DNA of 64,000 nt from Candidatus Aminicenantota bacterium (GTDB lineage: Bacteria > Acidobacteriota > Aminicenantia > Aminicenantales > Aminicenantaceae): positions 1-64,000 of the forward strand of contig JAFGMO010000002.1 in NCBI GenBank assembly GCA_016927475.1. The letters are read 5' to 3'. The notes beneath the pieces were generated by a model. It saw nothing but the letters and a program-made list of their open reading frames with translations, was not told the origin of the DNA and did no database searches. This document shows positions 34,892 to 43,089 of this stretch, piece by piece (the stretch's first letter is position 1; each line of letters opens with the position of its first letter). A program made the position numbers and the translations under genes.

Positions 34892-36391
34892 TTACCGTTG
34901 GGGAGATAGATATCCCATATTTGAAGATTTGTCAAAAGAATAGGTGAAACAATCCTTATCTGGATAATATTGCCTGAGTTTATCATTCTCTATTGTGCCG
35001 AGGTCCAAGGCATAGAAAACGTCATTTGAAAAATCAAGATTATTCCTCAGTAAATCTCTATAATACATTGGCCGCAACGTCCCAGTGTCAGTACGGATAA
35101 AGATAATGGCGTTTTTAATATTTTTTGTTTCCACTTGCCTGAAAAGGTCTTTTCTTTCATAGATGACTTGGTGTTCAATATGAGCATGGTATAGTAAAAG
35201 GGGAAGATTGAAAACTAAACCAATCAGTAACAGCCAATACATTATTCTGCTTGCTCTTTTTTTTTGCCAGTAAAACTTATCTTTAAATAATTGAGAAGTT
35301 ATAAACAATACTAAGAAAGGGAAACCTTCATAATAAAATCTGGGACCATATTGGTTTCCTCCTCGGCAATAATAAAAGAAATAGCCAAGCCCTAAAAACA
35401 AAGGGATTAGCTCCAAAAATCCAATTTTTTTTAGTTTAGATAGAGGAAAAAACAGGAAAAAAAGGAAAATGAAAATAAAAGAAGAGGGAGTCCATAGAAA
35501 AAAACGAATGAAATGGTCTGCCGTAAAGTGAAACGCTTGTTCAAGGGAAAAGATAGGACTGAAAAAAATGGGTCTAATCTCAGGATATACCCAGGTAAAG
35601 GTCGGTAAAAATGGATTCCCTGTGATTTGATAGTTGTACAAGGCAAAAAAAAGGATAGCTGGTGTTGTTCCCAACAAGAACCAAATTAGGTTTTTATGGC
35701 CTTTTTTTTGGTTCACAAACCAATAGATCAGTAAAGGTAAAAGGCACAATACAGCTGTGTAATATCGTGTGATTAGGGCGATCCCCCACAATAAACCACT
35801 GAGAAAAAGATATATTTTTTTTCCACTGCTTAAGTTTTTTAGCATAAAATAGGCAACAAGTATTATCAAAAGGGAACAAAAGGTATGGGAAAAATAAGAT
35901 GCGGCGTTGAAGAGAAAAAACGGTGACAAGAAGACAAAAAAAACAGTTAAAATAGCAATTTTTGAATTGAACATTTTCCGGCCTAATAAAAACAAGGCAA
36001 TTAATGATAGAGTCCCTAAGGCGGGGTTGACTGCCCAAGTGGGAATTTTTAGAAACATGGCAAGCGTTAAGAAAAGAGGCCAGCCAGGCGGGAAAATGCT
36101 GAACATTTTGCCATTTTTGATCGGGACATGTGTCAAATCAAAAAACTGAAATAAAGGATGGGCTGTGGTGAACAGTTTTCCTTTAAGGAAGGTCCGGGCT
36201 TGAAAAAGGTAAGCGTATTCATCGGCGGAATTAGGAAAATCTTGTAATATAAAAACAGACCAAAGACTTAAGAGAACGAATGTGAAGAGACCGAATAGTA
36301 TAAACCAACCTTTATGTTTGGCTAAGCAAAAACTGAACTTTGTGAATAGAGAATAGCTTTTATCGATTATCATGTGAAGAACTCGCTTCAT
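34892..36391 (-). CDS. GT39-like (PMT_2) membrane glycosyltransferase
   Basis: 499 residues, about 10-11 membrane segments. After TM1 comes NSADEYAYLFQARTFLKGK with the acidic pair expected of GT-C enzymes, then the FPPGWPLFL stretch of PMT_2-type proteins. C-terminal luminal part about 410-499. Base composition is visibly more AT-rich than in the downstream YfhO gene. Probably uses the polyprenyl-phosphate sugar made by the DPM1-like enzyme. Confidence 0.8.
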   Translation of the reverse strand: MKRVLHMIIDKSYSLFTKFSFCLAKHKGWFILFGLFTFVLLSLWSVFILQDFPNSADEYAYLFQARTFLKGKLFTTAHPLFQFFDLTHVPIKNGKMFSIFPPGWPLFLTLAMFLKIPTWAVNPALGTLSLIALFLLGRKMFNSKIAILTVFFVFLSPFFLFNAASYFSHTFCSLLIILVAYFMLKNLSSGKKIYLFLSGLLWGIALITRYYTAVLCLLPLLIYWFVNQKKGHKNLIWFLLGTTPAILFFALYNYQITGNPFLPTFTWVYPEIRPIFFSPIFSLEQAFHFTADHFIRFFLWTPSSFIFIFLFFLFFPLSKLKKIGFLELIPLFLGLGYFFYYCRGGNQYGPRFYYEGFPFLVLFITSQLFKDKFYWQKKRASRIMYWLLLIGLVFNLPLLLYHAHIEHQVIYERKDLFRQVETKNIKNAIIFIRTDTGTLRPMYYRDLLRNNLDFSNDVFYALDLGTIENDKLRQYYPDKDCFTYSFDKSSNMGYLSPQR

Positions 36392-36953
36392 TCCGCAGTA
36401 TTAATGAACCAAACTTTTTTTAAAAAATCAATACCTAAAACTTGCCACAAAAGAAGAAGGCAATATTTAAAGAAAAAAAATAAAAAATCAGACTGGCTAG
36501 AAAGCAAGGAATATGTATAATATTTAAGGAATTTGTTGGTCAGCGAAATAACCTGCGTTATTCATAAATTTGGCCGACACAAACAGATAATTTTAATAAT
36601 ATGTGTCATCTAATGGTGATTTTGAGCAGAATTAAAAATGAAACATTTTTCATGACCGTTTTCAAGAAAATGTCAGCCAAATTTACCTTTCAGGCGAGCC
36701 GATCTTACCGCATCTGCTTTGTTACAGCCTGTTCGCAGTGCCAAGCACAGCTTCACAGGCTGACGCCTCGCAGCTACGGCAAGCTTGGCTCGTGAATAAT
36801 ACAGGTTAATTACTATAATCTTACTTGAACGTCAGGAAATTGAGAACAAGGTGCCGAAAAATATTTACAAGAGAATATCAGACAATCCAGCCACGACGCC
36901 AGCAAATAAATAGAATTTCAAGCAGTTCAAAAAAGGGCTATTTATAAATTAAA
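36392..36953. other. 560-base gene-free stretch between divergent operons
   Basis: Contains the miniature inverted-repeat element 36549-36808 and AT-rich flanks that must hold the promoters for 36391 (minus) and 36954 (plus). No ORF of substance is seen. Confidence 0.6.
36549..36808. mobile_element. 260-bp miniature inverted-repeat element
   Basis: Ends TAACCTGCGTTATTCA (36549-36564) and TGAATAATACAGGTTA (36793-36808) are inverted copies matching at 14 of 16 positions. The right half contains a nested GC-rich palindrome: GCGAGCC..CTGC at 36694-36717 against its imperfect complement ending at 36792, with CAGCCTG (36725-36731) and CAGGCTG (36756-36762) inside. No gene. Related ends occur near 10330-10346 and 1873-1890. 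Termini of this kind suggest a non-autonomous derivative of a transposon (parent family not identified). Confidence 0.55.
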
Positions 36954-37865
36954 ATGAGTAGAATTGGTATTATCATTACAAGTTATAACAATCGCTTTTA
37001 TCTGAAGAACTGTGTTGAATCAATTTTTGATAAAATAAGTAACAATAATTTCAACATCGTAATAGTAGATAATGCCTCAGAGGAGTACGGCGTAAAAAAA
37101 ATACTTTCTCTTTTAAAAAAAGAGCGAACAATCCAAATTATTGAGAATGAACGAAATATTGGATACAGTAAAGCTTTGAATTCAGGATTATCTTTGATAA
37201 AGAGTGATTTTAAAGATATAAAATATATACTCATATTAAACCAGGATACTAAACTTTTAAATAATATTCTTGATAAATCAATAAAGGTGATGAAGGAAAG
37301 AGAAAATGTAGGGATTTGTGGTCCCAGGCTTTTTAATCCTGACGGAACCATACAAACTTCTTTTTTCAATTTTCCTTCCGGATATCAAAAGCTCGCAGAA
37401 AGCATCGGATTAGATAAATTAAGTGTTTTTTTCCGAAAGGTTAGAATACTTCGATCTTTAAGTACGTTTCTTCCTTCTTTTGTTAGAACTCACCTAAAAA
37501 ACTTTGCAAATTTAAGAAATCCGATAGAAGTTTCTTGGATTAGAGGAGCTTCTTTAATAGTGAGGAAAGAGGTTTTTGTTGATATTTTAGGATTTGACGA
37601 AAATTTTGAAATGTATGCTGAGGACATGGATTTTTGTCAGAGAGCCAGAGCGAAAGGTTGGAAAATATATTATATTCCTGATGCGCATGTTCTTCACTAT
37701 GGAGGGATCAAGCCTCCAAAACGTTCTAAGAGGTTGGCTAATATCTATTATGACTCTTTGGCTTTTTATTATAAAAAACATTTTAAGGGGATAAAAAGAA
37801 ATTTATTGGAATTTTTAAACCATATAGAACGAATAATAAAAGTAAAACTCTTTAAACATTCATAG
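36954..37865 (+). CDS. GT2 family glycosyltransferase (rhamnosyltransferase-like)
   Basis: 303 residues. GT-A fold starting GIIITSYNNRFYLKNCVES, VDNASEE, NERNIGYSKALNSGL, the DxD-like NQDTKLL, the WIRGASLIVRKEVF acceptor loop and the EDMDFCQRARAKGW motif typical of WcaE/rhamnosyltransferase-type GT2. Cytosolic or membrane-attached, adding a sugar to a lipid-linked glycan. First gene of a three-gene plus-strand operon. Strongly AT-rich codon use. Confidence 0.87.
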   Translation: MSRIGIIITSYNNRFYLKNCVESIFDKISNNNFNIVIVDNASEEYGVKKILSLLKKERTIQIIENERNIGYSKALNSGLSLIKSDFKDIKYILILNQDTKLLNNILDKSIKVMKERENVGICGPRLFNPDGTIQTSFFNFPSGYQKLAESIGLDKLSVFFRKVRILRSLSTFLPSFVRTHLKNFANLRNPIEVSWIRGASLIVRKEVFVDILGFDENFEMYAEDMDFCQRARAKGWKIYYIPDAHVLHYGGIKPPKRSKRLANIYYDSLAFYYKKHFKGIKRNLLEFLNHIERIIKVKLFKHS

Positions 37866-37879
37866 GTTGGGAAAAACCA

Positions 37880-38608
37880 ATGATGAGGGAAACGCCTTTT
37901 TTATCTGTTATTATTCCAGTTTACAACTATGCGGAAAAAATCAAGAGAACAATTTCTGATATTGATAAAAAATTAAATTATCGGAATTTTTCTTATGAAA
38001 TTATTGTGGTGAATGACGGTTCCACCGACAATACTGCTGAGATTGTTCATAGTCTTACAGGGGTGATTAGAAATATTCGTTTCATTGATAATAAAAAAAA
38101 TGAAGGCAAAGGTAAGGTGGTCAGACAAGGAATTTTAGAAGCCAAGGGCTCTATTAGACTTTTTACCGATGTTGATAATTCAACCCCTATTGATCAACTT
38201 GACAAATTTTTTCCTTTTTTTAAAGAAGGTTGTGATATCGTGTTTGGATCTCGGGCAGTTAAGGACGCAAGAGTTTTGGTAAGACAACCGTTTTACAGGA
38301 TTCTTTTAGGAAAAATGGGCAATTTAATTATTCAGTTGATGGTACTTCCAGGAATAAAAGATACTCAATGCGGGTTTAAAGCATTCACTCAAGAGGCAGT
38401 TCAAGAAATATTTCCAAAATTGACAATTAATGGTTGGGGATTTGATATAGAAATTTTAGCTTTGGCAAAACTTTTCGGGCTAAGGATTAAAGAGGTTGGA
38501 ATTGATTGGATCAATAATCCCGTTTCTAAATTTAAAGCATTTGATTATTTTAAGATATTTCTGGAAACTCTAAGAATCAGATGGAATATATGGATAAAAA
38601 ATTATTGA
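37880..38608 (+). CDS. ALG5-like polyprenyl-phosphate glucosyltransferase (GT2)
   Basis: 242 residues: SVIIPVYNYAEKI, VVNDGSTDN, NEGKGKVVRQGI, FTDVDNSTP (metal site), FGSRAVKDARV and the QCGFKAF loop. This pattern is that of dolichyl-phosphate beta-glucosyltransferases, which make a lipid-phosphate sugar donor. The enzyme fits as supplier for the GT-C protein directly downstream. It lies 14 bp after the preceding GT2 gene. Confidence 0.85.
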   Translation: MMRETPFLSVIIPVYNYAEKIKRTISDIDKKLNYRNFSYEIIVVNDGSTDNTAEIVHSLTGVIRNIRFIDNKKNEGKGKVVRQGILEAKGSIRLFTDVDNSTPIDQLDKFFPFFKEGCDIVFGSRAVKDARVLVRQPFYRILLGKMGNLIIQLMVLPGIKDTQCGFKAFTQEAVQEIFPKLTINGWGFDIEILALAKLFGLRIKEVGIDWINNPVSKFKAFDYFKIFLETLRIRWNIWIKNY

Positions 38609-38651
38609 AATATGAATTTTTCATGCGCAGGCACACCCGCGAACGATGAAA

Positions 38652-38721
38652 ATTATTGCCTGTAATCCTGGATCACCCGGATGAACCGGGTGATGACTGG
38701 TGTTATTTTCTAGGTAATAAT
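38652..38721. repeat. 70-bp imperfect hairpin between operon genes
   Basis: Outer arms ATTATTGCCT (38652-38661) and AGGTAATAAT (38712-38721) and a perfect inner stem ATCACCCGG/CCGGGTGAT (38672-38680, 38686-38694) with a 5-nt loop. It lies between two AT-rich genes and is itself more GC-rich. It could be a REP-like element or an mRNA processing/stability structure; there is no U-tract for termination. Confidence 0.5.
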
Positions 38722-38730
38722 GCAGGTCAA

Positions 38731-40266
38731 ATGAAAATAAAGAAAATAAATGGTATCCCAGCTTCTTTGCAAGGTTTATTTCTTTTTATCGGGACTTTAG
38801 GGATTTATTTATTGTTATCTGATTCTATGATTTCCTTATTGAAAAATGAAATCGGGGGAGATTCTCCTTATGGCTTTATTACTCATGGAGATCTTAGATT
38901 CGCAACCAGATCTTTTGCAATACTTTTTATATCTATAGGATTTCTATCTTTATTATCTATTATCTTCTCAGACAAAATTCTTTCGAGCCTAAAAATATTT
39001 GGATCCATTGTTTCACATTGGCTATCTCAAAAGAAGTTTTGTGTTTTTATTGCTCTTTTTCTCATTTTGTTGGCCTTTCTTGTTTACTTCACATCATTTC
39101 AAATTGGATTTCACTCTAATGATTACTCCTGGTTAAACGATTCAGAAAAAACATCAAAAAAACCATCTCACATATTTTCCCTTTCTCAGAGCCACTTTTT
39201 TAAACCGGTAACCCATATTTATCATTTTATAAATTATTCTCTTTTCAAGGAAAATCCGCATTTATACCATATTAGCGGCATTTTACTTCATGGTATAAAT
39301 TCTTTTTTAATCTTTTTGATTTGCCTGATACTAACCAATAAAAAAAAGTTAGCCATTTTTGCTTCTATTCTTTTTTGTACCTATCCTGTTAGCCATCGTT
39401 CGGTCATGTGGATATCAGCAAATGAGATAATATTAGCTGGATTAATCTATTTACTCTCTCTCTATCTATTTCTTGCTTATCTAAAGAACAACAGACTATC
39501 TTTTTATATTTTATCAGCAGGGCTTTTTATCATCGGAATTTTTTCTAAAGAAGCAGTCATTAGTCTAGCTCCTGTTTTATTCATTGCGGGCATTTTTTTT
39601 GGAAAAGGGAAATCGAAGTTGAGTGGTGTTTTATTTATATTATTTGCAGCCGTTTTTTTAATCTTTCAATTCTTTCTTCAATCAGAAAGCTTTTTACTGG
39701 AGAAAAATATTTACACTATGAATATCCCTTTGATGCTTAAAAATTTGAATGGTTATGTGTTTTCTTCTCTATTGCCCCAAGGTCATAGAATTATCTATTC
39801 ATTTCCTCAGATAAGGCCAATTATCTTTACCGCAGAATTAATCCTGTTTGCCGTCCTTCTTTTCAGAGGGAACTATTTAACAAAGTTCTTTCTTCTCTGG
39901 TACATTTTTCTCCTATTGCCATTTATGCCTTTCAATGTACCTGTGCAGCCGCGATATCTCTATCTCCCTTCATTTGCCCTATGCATTTTAGGGGGATGGT
40001 TTCTCATTTATGCCTACAAAAATCTATTTTCTCAATCAAAAATGGGAACGCTTGCTTTTCATATCCTGTTGGTTTTCATCATTTCGGGATATTCCCTGTT
40101 TATTAATATGGCTGCCTTAAGAATGAAAACCCAATCAGAACAGATGAAAAAATATATCGATTTGATAAAGAATGATAACCGGAAAATAAAAGAAATCCAG
40201 GAGGGGAGATTGCCTCAGGATTCTCCCCTTTCATATGACGATTTAAAAGCGGCCTTAAAGCTTTAG
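38731..40266 (+). CDS. TMTC/PMT-like GT-C membrane protein
   Basis: 511 residues from the ATG at 38731, about 12 membrane segments. After a first luminal loop with NDYSWLNDSEK, the stretch SQSHFFKPVTHIYHFINYSLF and HLYHISGILLHGINSFLIF matches the conserved loop of TMTC-like and related bacterial GT-C proteins. The upstream in-frame ATG at 38656 would place part of the hairpin 38652-38721 in the coding region, so it is less likely. Its stop overlaps that of the convergent radical SAM gene by 4 bp. Confidence 0.78.
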   Translation: MKIKKINGIPASLQGLFLFIGTLGIYLLLSDSMISLLKNEIGGDSPYGFITHGDLRFATRSFAILFISIGFLSLLSIIFSDKILSSLKIFGSIVSHWLSQKKFCVFIALFLILLAFLVYFTSFQIGFHSNDYSWLNDSEKTSKKPSHIFSLSQSHFFKPVTHIYHFINYSLFKENPHLYHISGILLHGINSFLIFLICLILTNKKKLAIFASILFCTYPVSHRSVMWISANEIILAGLIYLLSLYLFLAYLKNNRLSFYILSAGLFIIGIFSKEAVISLAPVLFIAGIFFGKGKSKLSGVLFILFAAVFLIFQFFLQSESFLLEKNIYTMNIPLMLKNLNGYVFSSLLPQGHRIIYSFPQIRPIIFTAELILFAVLLFRGNYLTKFFLLWYIFLLLPFMPFNVPVQPRYLYLPSFALCILGGWFLIYAYKNLFSQSKMGTLAFHILLVFIISGYSLFINMAALRMKTQSEQMKKYIDLIKNDNRKIKEIQEGRLPQDSPLSYDDLKAALKL

Positions 40267-41564
40267 AATCTTTTTATCTTTTTTTTAGCTTTTTTCAGAA
40301 AAGATACGAATAGTGTCTCATTTTTTGATTCCCTGACTGCTTTTCTAAGATAATGATAGTCTATTCCTCTTATTTTTCTTCCTTCAGGATTTCTTCTGAA
40401 ATCCGTATAATTCCCTATAAGAGAAAGGTTCCTTTGGTCACAATATTGAGATAGATAAGTCCCCGGATAAGGAGTAAAAAAAGAAGGAGAACACACTTCC
40501 GGCTTTATTTCTCTAATCATTTCCACTGTCTTTGTTACATCTGATTTGGTTTCTTCTGGGATGCCAAACATATAATTTGCCCAGATGGCAACATTGTTGT
40601 TTCTGCATATCTTTGCTGCCTGGAAATTATGTTCCACAGTAGTCCCCTTTTTAAGAAAATCAAGAATTTTTTGACTGCCGCTTTCAAATCCTATGAGAAT
40701 CATAGTCAAACCGAACATTTTTAATCCTTTTATTAAATCAGGGTATTTACTAATCAAATCTGCCCGTGATTGTATGGCAAATGGCATTTTTAGGTTTTTT
40801 CTGCTTAAAGCAGATAAAAAGTTCTCTACCCACTCTATATTCCAGAGCATACAATCATCATGAATGAGATAACTGTTAATTCTTAAGTCTTTTTTACATT
40901 TTTCAATTTCATCAACAAGATTCTCAGGGCTTCTGCTTCTCATTTTTCTTCCAAAGACAATCCTTTCCGCAGGCTGGCAAAATGAACAGTTATAAGGGCA
41001 GCCTCTAGAGGCAATAAAGGTTGAAAATGGTTTGGGAAAAAGCGTGGGATAAATGGGGGTTTCATTTTTACCAAAAATATCTCTGTCTATAAAGGGAAGT
41101 TCATTGAGATCTTCAATGGGTTTTCCTCTAATTATTTTATGAAAAATTTTGCCCTCTATAATCTCACGGAATACAACCTCTCCCTCTCCAACAATAAGAT
41201 GGTCGAAATTTCCTTCAGTTGAGCATTCATCAGGACAAACAGAGGCATGGATTCCCCCTAAAACCGTTTTTTTAGAAGGTGAAACAGATTTAATCAATCC
41301 TGCAACCTTAAGGGCAATATCATAGTCTACTGTTGTGGCAGATATTCCGGCAATATCAGGTTTCATAACATGTATTTCTTTAAGAAATTGAGTCCAGCTT
41401 TTAAATTTTCTAAGGTCAAGATATCTAAATTCATAACCCTTTAATTTTAAATAAGCCCCGATGGAAGCCAATCCGTGATTTATCCAGCTTTCGTCCATTC
41501 CTTTGCCGCAGCTGTTAAATCCGCGGCTTCCCATTCCAGCGTGGATCAAAATTGCTTTATTCAT
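40263..41564 (-). CDS. B12-binding domain radical SAM protein
   Basis: 433 residues. Residues about 1-150 are a cobalamin-binding-type Rossmann domain (GLASIGAYLKLKGYE, ILGGIHAS-type loop at about 102-108). The [4Fe-4S] cluster motif is Cys189, Cys193 and Cys196 in SRGCPYNCSFC, followed by a radical SAM barrel with GFESGSQKILDFLKKGT and a C-terminal YPGTYLSQY. Such enzymes methylate or rearrange unactivated carbons. In a glycan locus a sugar or lipid modification is plausible but unproven. Start overlaps the flippase stop by 8 bp. Confidence 0.87.
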   Translation of the reverse strand: MNKAILIHAGMGSRGFNSCGKGMDESWINHGLASIGAYLKLKGYEFRYLDLRKFKSWTQFLKEIHVMKPDIAGISATTVDYDIALKVAGLIKSVSPSKKTVLGGIHASVCPDECSTEGNFDHLIVGEGEVVFREIIEGKIFHKIIRGKPIEDLNELPFIDRDIFGKNETPIYPTLFPKPFSTFIASRGCPYNCSFCQPAERIVFGRKMRSRSPENLVDEIEKCKKDLRINSYLIHDDCMLWNIEWVENFLSALSRKNLKMPFAIQSRADLISKYPDLIKGLKMFGLTMILIGFESGSQKILDFLKKGTTVEHNFQAAKICRNNNVAIWANYMFGIPEETKSDVTKTVEMIREIKPEVCSPSFFTPYPGTYLSQYCDQRNLSLIGNYTDFRRNPEGRKIRGIDYHYLRKAVRESKNETLFVSFLKKAKKKIKRF

Positions 41565-43089
41565 TTTTAGCCAGGATGCTTTTAAAAATATTATTCTTAA
41601 AAATTACAGTCATCGATAAAATATAGACAATAAAACCAAGGCCCGAGTAAAAGAGCAATGAAAAAAATAAATTTATTTTAGAATCTGACCTTGTGAACGG
41701 AAAAACAGCAAGGACTATAAAAAGTGTTGTTGCCATCAAAGAAGCTGAAAAAAGAATCTGCAACAATTCTTTTTTTATATTTGAAAGAAAATGAATGTTA
41801 TACCGTCTATGAAGAACAAACAATATGAGAAAAAAATAGAGGATATCATTTACAGAAGTTGCTAAAGCGATGCCGGGTATTGAAAACAAAGAAGAAAAAT
41901 AAAAATCTAAAATAATATTCAAAGATATTGATCCAATTGTCAGAAACATAAGGGAGAGCATGGCTCTTTTCGTAAAAAATATCCTTTGAATTAAATTATT
42001 AAGGCTCAAAAAGAGCATAGCCGGTCCATAAGCGAGAAGAACCCGAGCGGTTTCACCCACAGCAAGAAAATCAAATTTTCCATGATTGTAGAAAAGGTCA
42101 ATTATAGATACTCTGAAAAACAATATTAAAAGAATGAAAGGAATCATAACGGTGGTTAGAACGATAAATCCTTTTGAAGTAATGTCGATAAGCGACTTGT
42201 TGCCTTTAAGAACATTATTTCTTGACATTTTGGGGAAAATAGCCGTGATAAGGGGCAGGGTTATCAGGGTAAAGGTCATCATGATGAAGAATTGAGCATA
42301 TGATAGTATGGAGACAGCACCATCTTTTATTCTTGATGTTAAAAGCTGGTCAACCAGTAAATTTAGGTAACCCCCAGCAGAAAATATTATTGTAGGTATG
42401 ATCAAATTCTTTATTTTTCTTATTATCTTTACATTCTTTATTGTAAAGTAATAACCTCTTCTACTTTTAATATAAGCACCAAATAAAAATACAGAAATTA
42501 TGAAATTTCCAAACAAGATTCCAGAAGGGATGCTATATATGTCTAAAAAACCTGAAAAGACAGCGATTGATAAAATCACAGAAACAACAGGTAACGCTTT
42601 CAAAAAAGAAGGTAAGATAAATCTGTTCATTGAATAGAAAAATCCAGTTATGGCGGTGAAAGGTATCGAAAAAAGGAAGACAAAACTAAAAATAGCCAAC
42701 AGATGTGAAAGGTCTTTCTGAGCGCTGCTATTTGAAAAGCCTGGTATAATACTGGCAATAGGACCGGACAGAGCGAAAAAAAGAACAGTTAAGATGATGG
42801 CTAAGAGAATATTCTGGTTGATGAATGAATCAATGGCTAATCCGAAGCCGTTATCTTTCTTTTCCTTCTCCGATAATTCCTCAATAAAAGCTGGAACTGC
42901 AATGATGATAATAGTGAAAGTAAAGATAGCAATAACTACATCTATGAAATTTTGGGAAATAAAATAGGCATCAAGTTTTCTTGAAATGCCAAACTTGTGG
43001 GCAAAAAGAATATTTCTAGCAGGGCCTAAGAGCTTGATAAAGACATTTATAATAGATAGAGCTACTGCAGATTTTATTATGTCTTTCAT
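41557..43089 (-). CDS. MurJ/MviN-like lipid-linked oligosaccharide flippase
   Basis: 510 residues with about 14 membrane segments. The N-terminus AVALSIINVFIKLLGPARNILFAHKFGISRKLDAYF and the motif FNNLIQRIFFTKR-like (LSLNNLIQRIFFTKR, about residue 360) belong to the MviN family of the MOP flippases. In this setting it more likely moves a glycan-linked lipid than lipid II; the main murJ would be elsewhere. It overlaps its neighbours by 8 bp downstream and 1 bp upstream, indicating one operon 46966-40263. Confidence 0.86.
   Translation of the reverse strand: MKDIIKSAVALSIINVFIKLLGPARNILFAHKFGISRKLDAYFISQNFIDVVIAIFTFTIIIIAVPAFIEELSEKEKKDNGFGLAIDSFINQNILLAIILTVLFFALSGPIASIIPGFSNSSAQKDLSHLLAIFSFVFLFSIPFTAITGFFYSMNRFILPSFLKALPVVSVILSIAVFSGFLDIYSIPSGILFGNFIISVFLFGAYIKSRRGYYFTIKNVKIIRKIKNLIIPTIIFSAGGYLNLLVDQLLTSRIKDGAVSILSYAQFFIMMTFTLITLPLITAIFPKMSRNNVLKGNKSLIDITSKGFIVLTTVMIPFILLILFFRVSIIDLFYNHGKFDFLAVGETARVLLAYGPAMLFLSLNNLIQRIFFTKRAMLSLMFLTIGSISLNIILDFYFSSLFSIPGIALATSVNDILYFFLILFVLHRRYNIHFLSNIKKELLQILFSASLMATTLFIVLAVFPFTRSDSKINLFFSLLFYSGLGFIVYILSMTVIFKNNIFKSILAKNE

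Noticed and set aside
36694-36792. Integron attC site
   Set aside because: The nested palindrome is suggestive, but RYYYAAC/GTTRRRY core sites are absent and no integrase or cassette array is seen.
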